Shown here in pieces: positions 9,801-16,217 of a stretch of DNA of 64,000 nt. The translations under genes and the position numbers were made by a program. The stretch is taken from positions 1 through 64,000 of the forward strand of contig JAWOHN010000118.1 of assembly GCA_046485135.1 (NCBI GenBank). The letters are read 5' to 3'. Position 1 is the stretch's first letter, and each line of letters starts with the position of its first letter. Below the pieces are notes generated by a model. That model was not told the DNA's origin, made no database searches, and was given only the letters and a program-made list of their open reading frames with translations. The DNA comes from CAZAQS01 sp046485135. GTDB lineage: Bacteria; Chloroflexota; Anaerolineae; Anaerolineales; UBA4823.

Positions 9801-12645
9801 ACAAGAGTAATGCCAGCAGGATGAGCGGCGGGGAGACGAGTATCACATAAACCCCTGTGCTGACTGCCAGGACTAAGGAGATAAACATCCTGGTCCAAAT
9901 CCCGGAAAAGCCACGGGTAATTTTGAATTGGGTGGCAACCCTTGCAGCAGTGGTCCATTGGAGAAGATTTTTACGGGTGACATACAAGCGCATGATGGTC
10001 AAGATGATTGCATCCATTGCAATATATGCCTCATACGGAAGAAAAGTCAATGCCAATAGCCAGCGCAACAGATCATCTCGGATCGGGCGCGTTTGGACGG
10101 AAAGCGATTGAGATCTCTTTTGACTGCTCAGCCCAGAAATTACCGCGCTTAAGATACTTGTCAAAAACGGGATCGCCAACGAAAATATTCCAGCCAAAGT
10201 CCACAACAAGGGAGAACCTGGAAACCAAATCCAGCCGCCCAGGAAGAAGAGCAGAAGTGTTGGTGGAACCAGGCTGCGGCGTAAATTGTCGAAGATTTTC
10301 CAGCGATCAATTGTCGATAGACGCCTGGGGAATTTAGCAGGGGCACGCGGCAACAGCCAGGGCAATAGTTGCCAATCCCCTCGAATCCAGCGGTGAGCCC
10401 GGCTCATATGCACCAGGTAATTGTGCGGATATTCCTCAATCAGGCTGACATCGGTAATCAAGCCAACCCGTCCATGGATGCCTTCGAATAAATCATGACT
10501 CAATAGAGTGTTCTCTGGCACAACTCCTGCTAAGCTACGCTCAAAATTCTCCACGTCGTAAATGCCTTTACCGATATAAATCCCTTCTCCAATTAAATCC
10601 TGATAGACATCCGACACAGCTAGGGTATACAGATCCAGCCCCACATCGCCAGAATAAACACGCGTGAACAAGGATTTATTAGCGCTGGTCGGATTGATCT
10701 CAATGCGTGGTTGTAAAATCGTGTAACCAGCGTGCACCATTCCGGTCTGTGGATCAAATTCAGCCCGGTTGAGAGGGTGCGCTAAAGCAGCCACCAAGCG
10801 ACGGGCGCTCTGCCCCGGTAAGATGGTATCTGTATCCAGGGTAATCACATAACGGATACTTGACAATAAATCCAGGTTACCCACTTGATGTGTAAATGTA
10901 TTTTCTCCCGACCCCATAATCAGGCAATTCAATTCATGCAGTTTGCCACGCTTACGCTCCCATCCCATCCACACCCCCTCCTGTGAATTCCATTTCCGGC
11001 TACGGTGGAGCAATAAAAAAGGGCCATTGTCTTCTCGGCCATATTTTCGATTGAGTTGGAGAATACCCTCACTGACATAATCATCAATCTCCTGATCCCC
11101 ATCCACATGCTCTTGTTGCGCGTCTGCCAGATCAGTCAGCAGGGCAAAGGACAGGCTGGGATCAGGATTTCGCAAATAATGCAGCTCAAGCTGCTGAACA
11201 AGGGAATCAACTTCTGCAATGTCGGTTATTATGGTAGGGACCACCACCAAGGTTGGGCAGCTGGCCGGAATACCCTCCTCAAAATCCAGCTTTGGCAAAA
11301 CACGCGGCCCAATCGTGTTAGTGATCACCCAGTTGATCAAACTGACAGAAGCAGTTGAGGTGAGTAGCAGGGATAACAGCCATATCATCACCGCCTGAAC
11401 GGCATTTCCACCAGCTCCCAGCGCGTATACAAAAAAAAGGGAGCTAAGAGATAAGGACAACAAAGTAATACTGCCAATGTATACCAGCGATGGATGGTCC
11501 AAGACCCACCGGCGCACTTGTTCTGACAGAGGCGGCGAATACCCAATGCGCTGTTCCAATTGAGGGCGGCCTTCGTCTATCAGGAAATATCCAACGTGGC
11601 AGCGGCGCGGCAGCGCTAGACCAGACCACACCTCTGGCTCTGTTGATCTGTCATCTCTCTCCTCCACAGCATCCTGATCTGGTTGATCCAGCGGATATGC
11701 AGCAATACGCTCAAGATCTAAGCGGGCATATTCGGCATTTGTCAAAGCAATCGCTTGCTTGGCGACCTCTTGTTCACCTTTACCGGATACCCGCGCCAGA
11801 TCGCCAATGGCTTTTCGGTAACGATCGCGAGTACCAGATTCCATATTCAAATAGATCTTGGCTGGATCTTTGCCAAGTGTGCGTTCTACCAGGCTAATGG
11901 CCTCGAAGAAATCCTTCCAATCAAATGTGGCCAGAGTACGCAGGCCGATGATAGCGTTGGCCACCATATCATCGTTGGCCAAACCAGTGGGTCCTTCCAT
12001 TTGAAAAAAAGATCGATCCTGCTGCATGATCTCCAGGCGGTCTTGCAGACCGGTCAACTGGGCAACCGCATAAACCAATGCCTGTACCATCACCAATCGC
12101 AGGATACTTGATAAAGCCCACAGTTCCCCCATGGTCAAATCTGACTTTGATTGGAAAGTCTCGATGAAGAACTCCAACCTCTCAATATCCAATTGATATT
12201 GCTCAAGGGAGAGAAACTCACATGCTACGGCACAGATGCGAGGATAGCTCGAATAGGCGCCTTGGCTAACTTTTGGAAGCTCATGGTAGAAGCCAGCCGG
12301 CAGATTTTCCCTGATCTCTCGAATGGCTTGCTGGACAATATAATAATTATCCAGCATCCATTCGGCCGCATACGAAAGACTAAGGCGCTCCTCAGTAGCT
12401 CCTTGAAAATATTGGTAGGCCTCCAGGAGTAGCGTTTCGTAATCTTTCAGGTAATGCAGGATTGGCAATCCATCCTGGCGTTGTATCCGTCTCCCTGATA
12501 ACTGACCGGCGGTCAGGTTATCTGCTAGTGACTGGGCAACTTGCCCCAGTTCACCCTTCTGCTCACTCTCTGCTGTTTGCGCCGCCGATTCAGCGTTGTC
12601 TGTGCTCTTCATTTGTCCGAGTTCACCTGAGGATTGATCTGCCAT
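3835..12645 (-). CDS. Giant cyclic beta-1,2-glucan synthase-like protein (GT84 + glycoamylase + GH94)
   Basis: This 2,936-residue membrane protein has the NdvB/Cgs architecture. A cytoplasmic N-terminal region is followed by membrane helices near residues 395-445. The GT84 glycosyltransferase core has a DxD motif (TLDTDTILPG, about residue 605) and RAHRWIRGDWQ (about 750). More membrane helices lie at about 775-960, then a glycoamylase-like domain with YYDLLASEARIASL near 1385. Two GH94 beta-sandwich regions precede the C-terminal GH94 barrel with GAGDWNDGMNRVG near 2610, which carries the general-acid Asp. In Rhizobium and Brucella such proteins build periplasmic cyclic beta-1,2-glucan from UDP-glucose and trim it by phosphorolysis. 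Its ribosome site (GGAGG) lies in the 3' end of the upstream UspA gene, three bases separate the genes, and they are surely cotranscribed. The exact product is inferred. Confidence 0.88.
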   Translation of the reverse strand: MADQSSGELGQMKSTDNAESAAQTAESEQKGELGQVAQSLADNLTAGQLSGRRIQRQDGLPILHYLKDYETLLLEAYQYFQGATEERLSLSYAAEWMLDNYYIVQQAIREIRENLPAGFYHELPKVSQGAYSSYPRICAVACEFLSLEQYQLDIERLEFFIETFQSKSDLTMGELWALSSILRLVMVQALVYAVAQLTGLQDRLEIMQQDRSFFQMEGPTGLANDDMVANAIIGLRTLATFDWKDFFEAISLVERTLGKDPAKIYLNMESGTRDRYRKAIGDLARVSGKGEQEVAKQAIALTNAEYARLDLERIAAYPLDQPDQDAVEERDDRSTEPEVWSGLALPRRCHVGYFLIDEGRPQLEQRIGYSPPLSEQVRRWVLDHPSLVYIGSITLLSLSLSSLFFVYALGAGGNAVQAVMIWLLSLLLTSTASVSLINWVITNTIGPRVLPKLDFEEGIPASCPTLVVVPTIITDIAEVDSLVQQLELHYLRNPDPSLSFALLTDLADAQQEHVDGDQEIDDYVSEGILQLNRKYGREDNGPFLLLHRSRKWNSQEGVWMGWERKRGKLHELNCLIMGSGENTFTHQVGNLDLLSSIRYVITLDTDTILPGQSARRLVAALAHPLNRAEFDPQTGMVHAGYTILQPRIEINPTSANKSLFTRVYSGDVGLDLYTLAVSDVYQDLIGEGIYIGKGIYDVENFERSLAGVVPENTLLSHDLFEGIHGRVGLITDVSLIEEYPHNYLVHMSRAHRWIRGDWQLLPWLLPRAPAKFPRRLSTIDRWKIFDNLRRSLVPPTLLLFFLGGWIWFPGSPLLWTLAGIFSLAIPFLTSILSAVISGLSSQKRSQSLSVQTRPIRDDLLRWLLALTFLPYEAYIAMDAIILTIMRLYVTRKNLLQWTTAARVATQFKITRGFSGIWTRMFISLVLAVSTGVYVILVSPPLILLALLLLLMWFFSPRIAYIISHPIQWETAQLQDDQQSLLRALARRTWLYFEQYVGPEDHWLPPDHFQESPRGMIAHRTSPTNIGLSLLSTLAAYDFGFTGILELAARLKAAFENITRLEKHRGHLLNWYDTRSLEPLSPRYVSTVDSGNLAGSLVALGQGCLEIGDQPILRQASCHGFLDTLDLMVELVEGLEEKDAIQAAAPLQELLSQIHEQIVTLQGKPQEWARYLLMLSGISWDGKPASVPLHSLEFLDQRVMNFVEDAAYLIGAENLSRLRIYSGRVRFHLESFRRKIEMLVPWVVSFSDPPALFEADQVDQHLLDKWEALKQALPLNVTLKDVSEAVKEGQLYLDLLQELLGKTQDSAGLVNEAQKWCTWLQEHLESAGMASKALWIGFQDLHQQCEQMVQEMDFSFLFNHDRQIFHIGYNLELGRLDANYYDLLASEARIASLIAIARGHIPQSHWLHLNRPFTQVDGARVLLSWSATMFEYLMPDLLLRNYEGTLLYESSRAAVDHQIRYGERKRVPWGISESSYYHFDDNMVYQYRAFGVPGLGFKRGLVDDLVITPYASLLALPLRPRQVIKNLQEFKKLGMMGTYGLFEAVDFTPARIGVGEDGQIVRSYMAHHQGMILLSLVNYFKKNIMVERFHADPHIRSVELLLQEQVPKFAPFEQPHAQDGRALPPEEASLNLAPWRVLPEPPQPRVHYLSNGRYNLMISSSGAGFSSWQGIGLTRYQTDTSLNGWGTWIYVKEESDTSDDAIWSPALQPSGAAGDSQEVLFFPHQVEFRSRDQDLSIIMEITVPPDDDLEIRRITLTNHDDHPRHLSLTSYGEIVLAPVVDDQRHPAFSKLFIESEYLSDQRSLLFRRRPRSDQEKAHYLAHSIVLDRHDPLESERLSYETDRARFLGRGRTVRSPQALQPTSAREAGLSKTIGATLDPVMAIRYGLTLEPHSTMQAAFITCASDSRQACISIVNRYRDWHLIQRAFEQARASSELELLRLGIDSLTLEKYQKVLSVLLYPHAALRAEACRLAANQAGQPTLWAYGISGDYPILLVKVGDQEDSSLVRELLLAHVYWRQRGLLIDLVLLNMQGSDYGQELSGHLRRLISITNSEGWMNRRGGIFLLNMDRMKEVERILMETAARVVLDGGKGSLEEQLHVMESTPTRLPVFAPIHEQVDEEEIPPLNRPDNLRFDNGYGGFSQDGCEYVIYLEPWKFTPSPWVNVIANPDFGFLVSETGSGYTWAVNSGENRLSPWSNDPVSDSPGEVLYFRDEETAEVWTPTPLPTPAPAPYLIHHRAGCSTFEHHSHGIKQRLCLFAAPGEPVKIIQVRLENLTDRVRRITGTYFVEWVLGLNREITQAFVIPEYDSETQAMLATNPYNTEFGERVAFLASDREVHGLTADRTEFLGRLGSYERPAALGRIGLTGRVEAGLDPCAALQVHIDLQPGEVQEFHFLLGQGDDRAHAIELIRRFKDRELATEALKNTLEEWDRLLGAVQVSTPDPAMDLLLNRWLLYQSLSCRIWGRSGFYQSSGAYGFRDQLQDVLSVIHAAPELARDHILRAARHQFEAGDVLHWWHPPSGRGVRTRYSDDLLWLPYVVTYYVITTGDRAIMDEQAPFLQGPPLERDEKERYGHFEASQQVFSLYEHCRRALEKGSTAGPHLLPLMGAGDWNDGMNRVGIKGRGESVWLAWFLCSTLEGFADICDLKGDTEHAELYRRRARDYRLAVEDHAWDGEWYLRAFYDDGTPLGSSQNRECQIDAIAQSWAVLSGGGGPDQAARAMQSVSERLVLLEDRLILLFKPPFDKTARDPGYIKGYLPGIRENGGQYTHAALWTIWGFAKLGQGDYAGSLFRMINPIYHGDSPEKIERYKVEPYVIAADVYSRSPHIGRGGWTWYTGSAGWMYRLGLEALLGLRKEGGNLCINPCIPSDWKKYSIEYRYADTLYQITVENPSGICQGVKQVILDGQELENKRIPLQMGGRLHQVRIVMGNQDDGGL

Positions 12646-12648
12646 TCT

Positions 12649-13605
12649 CTAGCGCCCTCCACGCTCTTTCGCAGCCAACTCTGCCTGGGTGAGTAAAATC
12701 CTATCTTTGCGGAGATCTTGAAATATCAATAAGGGAGTCGTGCCGTAAGCAATAAAACTAACTACGGTACTACCATAAGGCCTGCGCGTATCACCAGTAA
12801 ATCCATGCGCGGTCATATAAACGATATCGATTTGTTCTTTCTCAATGAGCTCGTGCAAAGCTGAGGTGACGCTTGGGTCAATCAACAAGCGCGTCTCTAT
12901 ATTGATGTCCAGACGAGATTTAAGTTCAGCCAGGTACTTTTCTGCCTCTGCCCGGTTACGTTCCGTGATGCGCTCAATTAACTCGATATCTTCTACTGGA
13001 AGAGGAGTACGGCGAGGCATCTCAGGCCGCCGGACGACGTGCGTTAACAGAACCTGCGTATCTTGAGAGCGCGCCATAGCTGTCGCATGAGGCAAGACGC
13101 TTTCAGCCCGTTGCGAACCATCCAATGGAACCAAAATCCGGTAATAGCGTATGTCATCCAAAGGAGTCGATTGAGGTACGTATGCACGGACAATCATCAT
13201 GGATATTCTTGCCCGTAAGATCACTTTTTGAACAACGCTGCTGACATTCCAACCGGTTAGCCCGCTCTGCCCATGACTGCTCAACACAATCAAGGAAATG
13301 TCATTCAATTGGACGTATTCAACAATGCGTTCTGCAGCATTGCCTTCTAAGATCTCAATCTGTACCTGTAAACCGGACTCAACCAGGCGCGTGGCCACCT
13401 GCTCGAGGTAGGTCCAGGCCTCTACTTTGCGGATTTGCCAATCCAGAGGATCAACTGATTCAGAATCATCACATCCTTCGTACTGGTCTAATACTCGTAC
13501 CAGGATAACCTGCGAGTCATTCAGCTGAGCCAGTGCTTTCACATGGGGCAGAACAGACTCAGCCAAAGATGAACCATCTAATGGGACCAGGATAGGACTG
13601 AACAT
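12649..13605 (-). CDS. Universal stress protein with two tandem UspA domains
   Basis: This 318-residue protein contains two UspA folds, each opening with ILVPLDGS (residues about 5 and 160), so it is a UspE-like tandem form. The first domain ends in SSHGQSGLTGW, close to the ATP-binding G-2x-G-9x-G(S/T) pattern; the second has TAHGFTGDTRRPYGSTVV. Proteins of this family bind ATP or sense energy and stress state in the cytosol, and no enzyme activity can be assigned. A strong AAAGGAGT site precedes the ATG. It is the first gene of a two-gene operon with the giant GT84/GH94 protein, which suggests glucan synthesis is tied to a stress or osmotic response; that link is an inference. Confidence 0.88.
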   Translation of the reverse strand: MFSPILVPLDGSSLAESVLPHVKALAQLNDSQVILVRVLDQYEGCDDSESVDPLDWQIRKVEAWTYLEQVATRLVESGLQVQIEILEGNAAERIVEYVQLNDISLIVLSSHGQSGLTGWNVSSVVQKVILRARISMMIVRAYVPQSTPLDDIRYYRILVPLDGSQRAESVLPHATAMARSQDTQVLLTHVVRRPEMPRRTPLPVEDIELIERITERNRAEAEKYLAELKSRLDINIETRLLIDPSVTSALHELIEKEQIDIVYMTAHGFTGDTRRPYGSTVVSFIAYGTTPLLIFQDLRKDRILLTQAELAAKERGGR

Positions 13606-14063
13606 AAATCGACTCCTTTTTAATCAAGATTTAGGCAGCCTCAACAAAAGAATGATTTGCTTACCGCCCGGTCATATTCAGGTAATATTTTGCAGGTTTA
13701 TCCTTACTGAATGCAAGGGCAAACCGCAGTCCCCGCATTTGAAACGCCCCCACAGGTCCGCAGACCTGGAACCATGGAGATTAACACCAGTCAATTGAGA
13801 GTATATCCTACCACTAGATGATCGTCAAATAACCGATCCAGCCGCACAGCCACCAACCAAACTTTTTACCACGAAAATATGGTTGAAATTTTGGAAGTTT
13901 CGTGCAGTGGAGCCGTTCAAAACTACCAAAAATTCTTCTTATCCCGAATTCACGTTAATTTACACTTGAGTATTGCTCCTTTTTGTGAATATCTTTGTTA
14001 AATTGCTATTCTTCTTGCACAACCTTCGACGTAACCAGGGTATAATCATCTGCGGGGACTATT
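13606..14063. other. Divergent intergenic region, 458 bases
   Basis: No credible gene lies here. It separates the minus-strand UspA operon from the plus-strand sugar cluster and must hold both promoters. A short inverted repeat, CAGGTC-cgca-GACCTG, lies at 13753-13768. The region next to the plus-strand gene is AT-rich. No operator known to me is recognisable. Confidence 0.5.
14015..14046 (+). promoter_or_regulatory. Probable promoter of the sugar-phosphate cluster
   Basis: A perfect TATAAT (14041-14046) lies 17 bases before the ATG of the phosphatase gene. TTGCAC at 14015-14020 is a possible -35 but the spacing is long at 20 bases, so the promoter may need an activator. The predicted leader is only about 10 bases, with no clear ribosome site. 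Confidence 0.5.
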
Positions 14064-14819
14064 ATGCAGTCATTGATTACGAAAGCCAAGAAGGATCTTC
14101 CAGCAAGCTGGCTGCTGGTTTCTGATGTAGATGATACTTTGCTTGGAGACAATATTGCTTTAAACACCTTTGCTCAACGGCTTCAAGCAAAGCGTGAGGC
14201 AATTATCTTTGCATTGAACTCCAGCCGGCCTTGTGCCAGTTTGCGCAGATCCATCCACGAAAACCCACTTATCCCTGCACCGGATTTCTTGATCGGGGCA
14301 TTAGGGACAGAGATCGAATCGGGTGGCACAGGACTATCCATCCAAGAATACACGGCTACCTTAAACTCAGAATGGGATCGAGATCAAATTGCTGCCTTGA
14401 TGACGGAACTCGGTTTGGAAGCCCATCCCGACGAATTTCAAACCCCATTCAAGGCTAGCTACACGGTCAAAGGAAACAAGCAGTACCAACAGGTTTTCCA
14501 ACATTTGTCTCGGCAAAATTTTAATGTAAAGGTCATATTTTCTGGGAACACCAATTTGGATATCATTCCCTACCGGGCTGGCAAAGGATCGGCGATTGAG
14601 TTTCTGCGCACAACCATGGGGATTGACCAAGACAAGGTGGTTACGGCTGGGGATTCTGCCAATGATCTGGATATGTTCGTTCCTCCCAACAAAGCCATTA
14701 TTGTAGCAAATGCGGAAAAAGCTCTCAGAGCTTTGGCGGGAGAGCATATCTTCCAGGCGAAATCGGAATACGCAGCCGGTTTACTAGAGGGGTTACATTA
14801 TTGGGGAGTCCTCCCCTGA
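14064..14819 (+). CDS. HAD phosphatase, sucrose-/mannosylfructose-6-phosphate phosphatase type
   Basis: This 251-residue HAD enzyme with a C2-type cap matches the S6PP family. Motif I LLVSDVDDTLLG (residues about 17-28) has both catalytic Asp residues, and motif II is FALNSSRP. A Lys lies in the FKASYTVKG region, and motif IV is TAGDSANDLDMF. It should remove phosphate from a disaccharide phosphate made by the neighbouring synthase in the cytosol, pulling synthesis forward. It begins the cluster and ends 76 bases before the synthase. The pairing is like mfppA-mfpsA (mannosylfructose) of Agrobacterium and like SPP-SPS (sucrose); the sequence alone does not say which sugar is made. All catalytic residues are present, unlike the related domain in the gene at 16218. 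Confidence 0.82.
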   Translation: MQSLITKAKKDLPASWLLVSDVDDTLLGDNIALNTFAQRLQAKREAIIFALNSSRPCASLRRSIHENPLIPAPDFLIGALGTEIESGGTGLSIQEYTATLNSEWDRDQIAALMTELGLEAHPDEFQTPFKASYTVKGNKQYQQVFQHLSRQNFNVKVIFSGNTNLDIIPYRAGKGSAIEFLRTTMGIDQDKVVTAGDSANDLDMFVPPNKAIIVANAEKALRALAGEHIFQAKSEYAAGLLEGLHYWGVLP

Positions 14820-14895
14820 GGAAGAATGGTTATTACAGAAGCGTTACCCAAAAAATTAATGTAAACGGGGATTGTAAAGCAGAGGAGTGTTAAGC

Positions 14896-16194
14896 ATGGC
14901 GAGAAAGAGACAATTTATCGGCTCGATCCTGATGATATCGTTACATGGGTATGTGGGCTCCGAGTCAGAGTTGGGCAAGCCAGATACCGGAGGCCAGGTG
15001 GTTTTCGTGCTGGAATTGGCCAAACGCTTCAGCCGGCTAGGGTACCGGGTAGATATCGTTACCCGACGCTTTGAAAACCAGCCTGAGTTTGATCGAATGA
15101 ACGAGGGGCTGCAAGTGTGGCGAATCCCCTTTAGTGGAAAGAATTTCATCCGCAAAGAAGATATGCACGATCACCTCAGCAACTTCATTACCAACTTCCT
15201 GGCTGCAGTCCGCCGGCGAGGCTTGAAATATGACGTTGTTAACTCGCATTATTGGGACGCTGGTTGGGTTGGTCAACGTATTGCTGAAGAACTCAACATT
15301 CCGCATATCCATACACCTCACTCCCTGGGCGAATGGAAACAACAAGAAATGGAACGAGATTCAGACGATGCCAGCAAGGTCTATCGTCTGGAAGAACGAA
15401 TTCAGAAAGAGTTCCTGATCTACCGTAGCTGCGATCACATTATCGCTACTACAAGCGAGCAGCTCGAGCAGTTGCAAACCCAATACGAACTCTCTGAAAA
15501 GCATATCAATGTAATCCCACCCGGAGTGGATGAAAGACGTTTTACTCCTGTCCGCAAGCTGCAGATCACAGAGCTTAAAAACAAATTTTCTATTCAACCC
15601 AATACGATTTATGCTGTTGGGCGAATGGCAACCAACAAGGGCTACGACCTGTTAATCCGTTCGCTCACATTTGCCATACGCTTAGTGCCGGACGCCCACC
15701 TTTTGCTGGCTGCCGGTGGGGAAAATTCCCAGCGCGACATGAAGAAACTGGACGAGCTAAAACAGTTGGCGCAAGAATTAGATGTTTTTGACAAAATCAC
15801 CTGGGCGCAATACATTCCGGACGAGGATCTGGTGGACTACTATCGCGCCGCAGATGTATTTGCCCTATCTTCCAGGTATGAACCTTTCGGAATGACCGCA
15901 ATTGAGGCTATGGCTTGCGGCACACCAACGGTTATCACCGTACATGGAGGCTTGCATGATCTGATTGATTTCGGAACGCAGGCCTTGTTTGCCGATCCAT
16001 TTTTTCCAGAGGAGTTTGGCGCTATGTTGGCGTTACCATTGCGATACCCCCGTTTGGCAGACGAACTTTCTAACGAGGGCTCACGCTTTGCCCGCCGTAC
16101 GTTTGGCTGGACCGGGATCGCAAAGAACACCCTGTCCGTATTTGGACAGTATCAAGCAAAATACGCCGACACTAATCTGGAATCTGAACCGTAA
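14896..16194 (+). CDS. GT4 glycosyltransferase: mannosylfructose-phosphate or sucrose-phosphate synthase type
   Basis: This 432-residue GT-B enzyme has the synthase signature ISLHGYVGSESELG...DTGGQVVFVLELA at the N-terminus (donor and fructose-phosphate side). The C-terminal nucleotide-sugar site is SSRYEPFGMTAIEAMACG, an E-x7-E type motif. NSHYWDAG and HTPHSLG are also typical of the SPS/MfpS group. It likely joins a mannosyl or glucosyl unit from a nucleotide sugar to fructose-6-phosphate, giving the substrate of the phosphatase just upstream. I start at ATG 14896, with AGAGGAG 9 bases upstream; the in-frame GTG at 14887 lies too close to that site. Overall wording such as HGYVGS and SRYEPFGMTAIEAMA looks nearer to mannosylfructose-phosphate synthase than to plant or cyanobacterial SPS, from family memory, not a search. 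Confidence 0.82.
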   Translation: MARKRQFIGSILMISLHGYVGSESELGKPDTGGQVVFVLELAKRFSRLGYRVDIVTRRFENQPEFDRMNEGLQVWRIPFSGKNFIRKEDMHDHLSNFITNFLAAVRRRGLKYDVVNSHYWDAGWVGQRIAEELNIPHIHTPHSLGEWKQQEMERDSDDASKVYRLEERIQKEFLIYRSCDHIIATTSEQLEQLQTQYELSEKHINVIPPGVDERRFTPVRKLQITELKNKFSIQPNTIYAVGRMATNKGYDLLIRSLTFAIRLVPDAHLLLAAGGENSQRDMKKLDELKQLAQELDVFDKITWAQYIPDEDLVDYYRAADVFALSSRYEPFGMTAIEAMACGTPTVITVHGGLHDLIDFGTQALFADPFFPEEFGAMLALPLRYPRLADELSNEGSRFARRTFGWTGIAKNTLSVFGQYQAKYADTNLESEP

Positions 16195-16217
16195 CAAATA
16201 AGGATAACTTAACCTTT

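Noticed and set aside
13753..13768. Inverted repeat CAGGTC-cgca-GACCTG between the UspA and sugar clusters
   Set aside because: It is short and single, with no T-run and no link to a promoter; recorded only within the intergenic entry.
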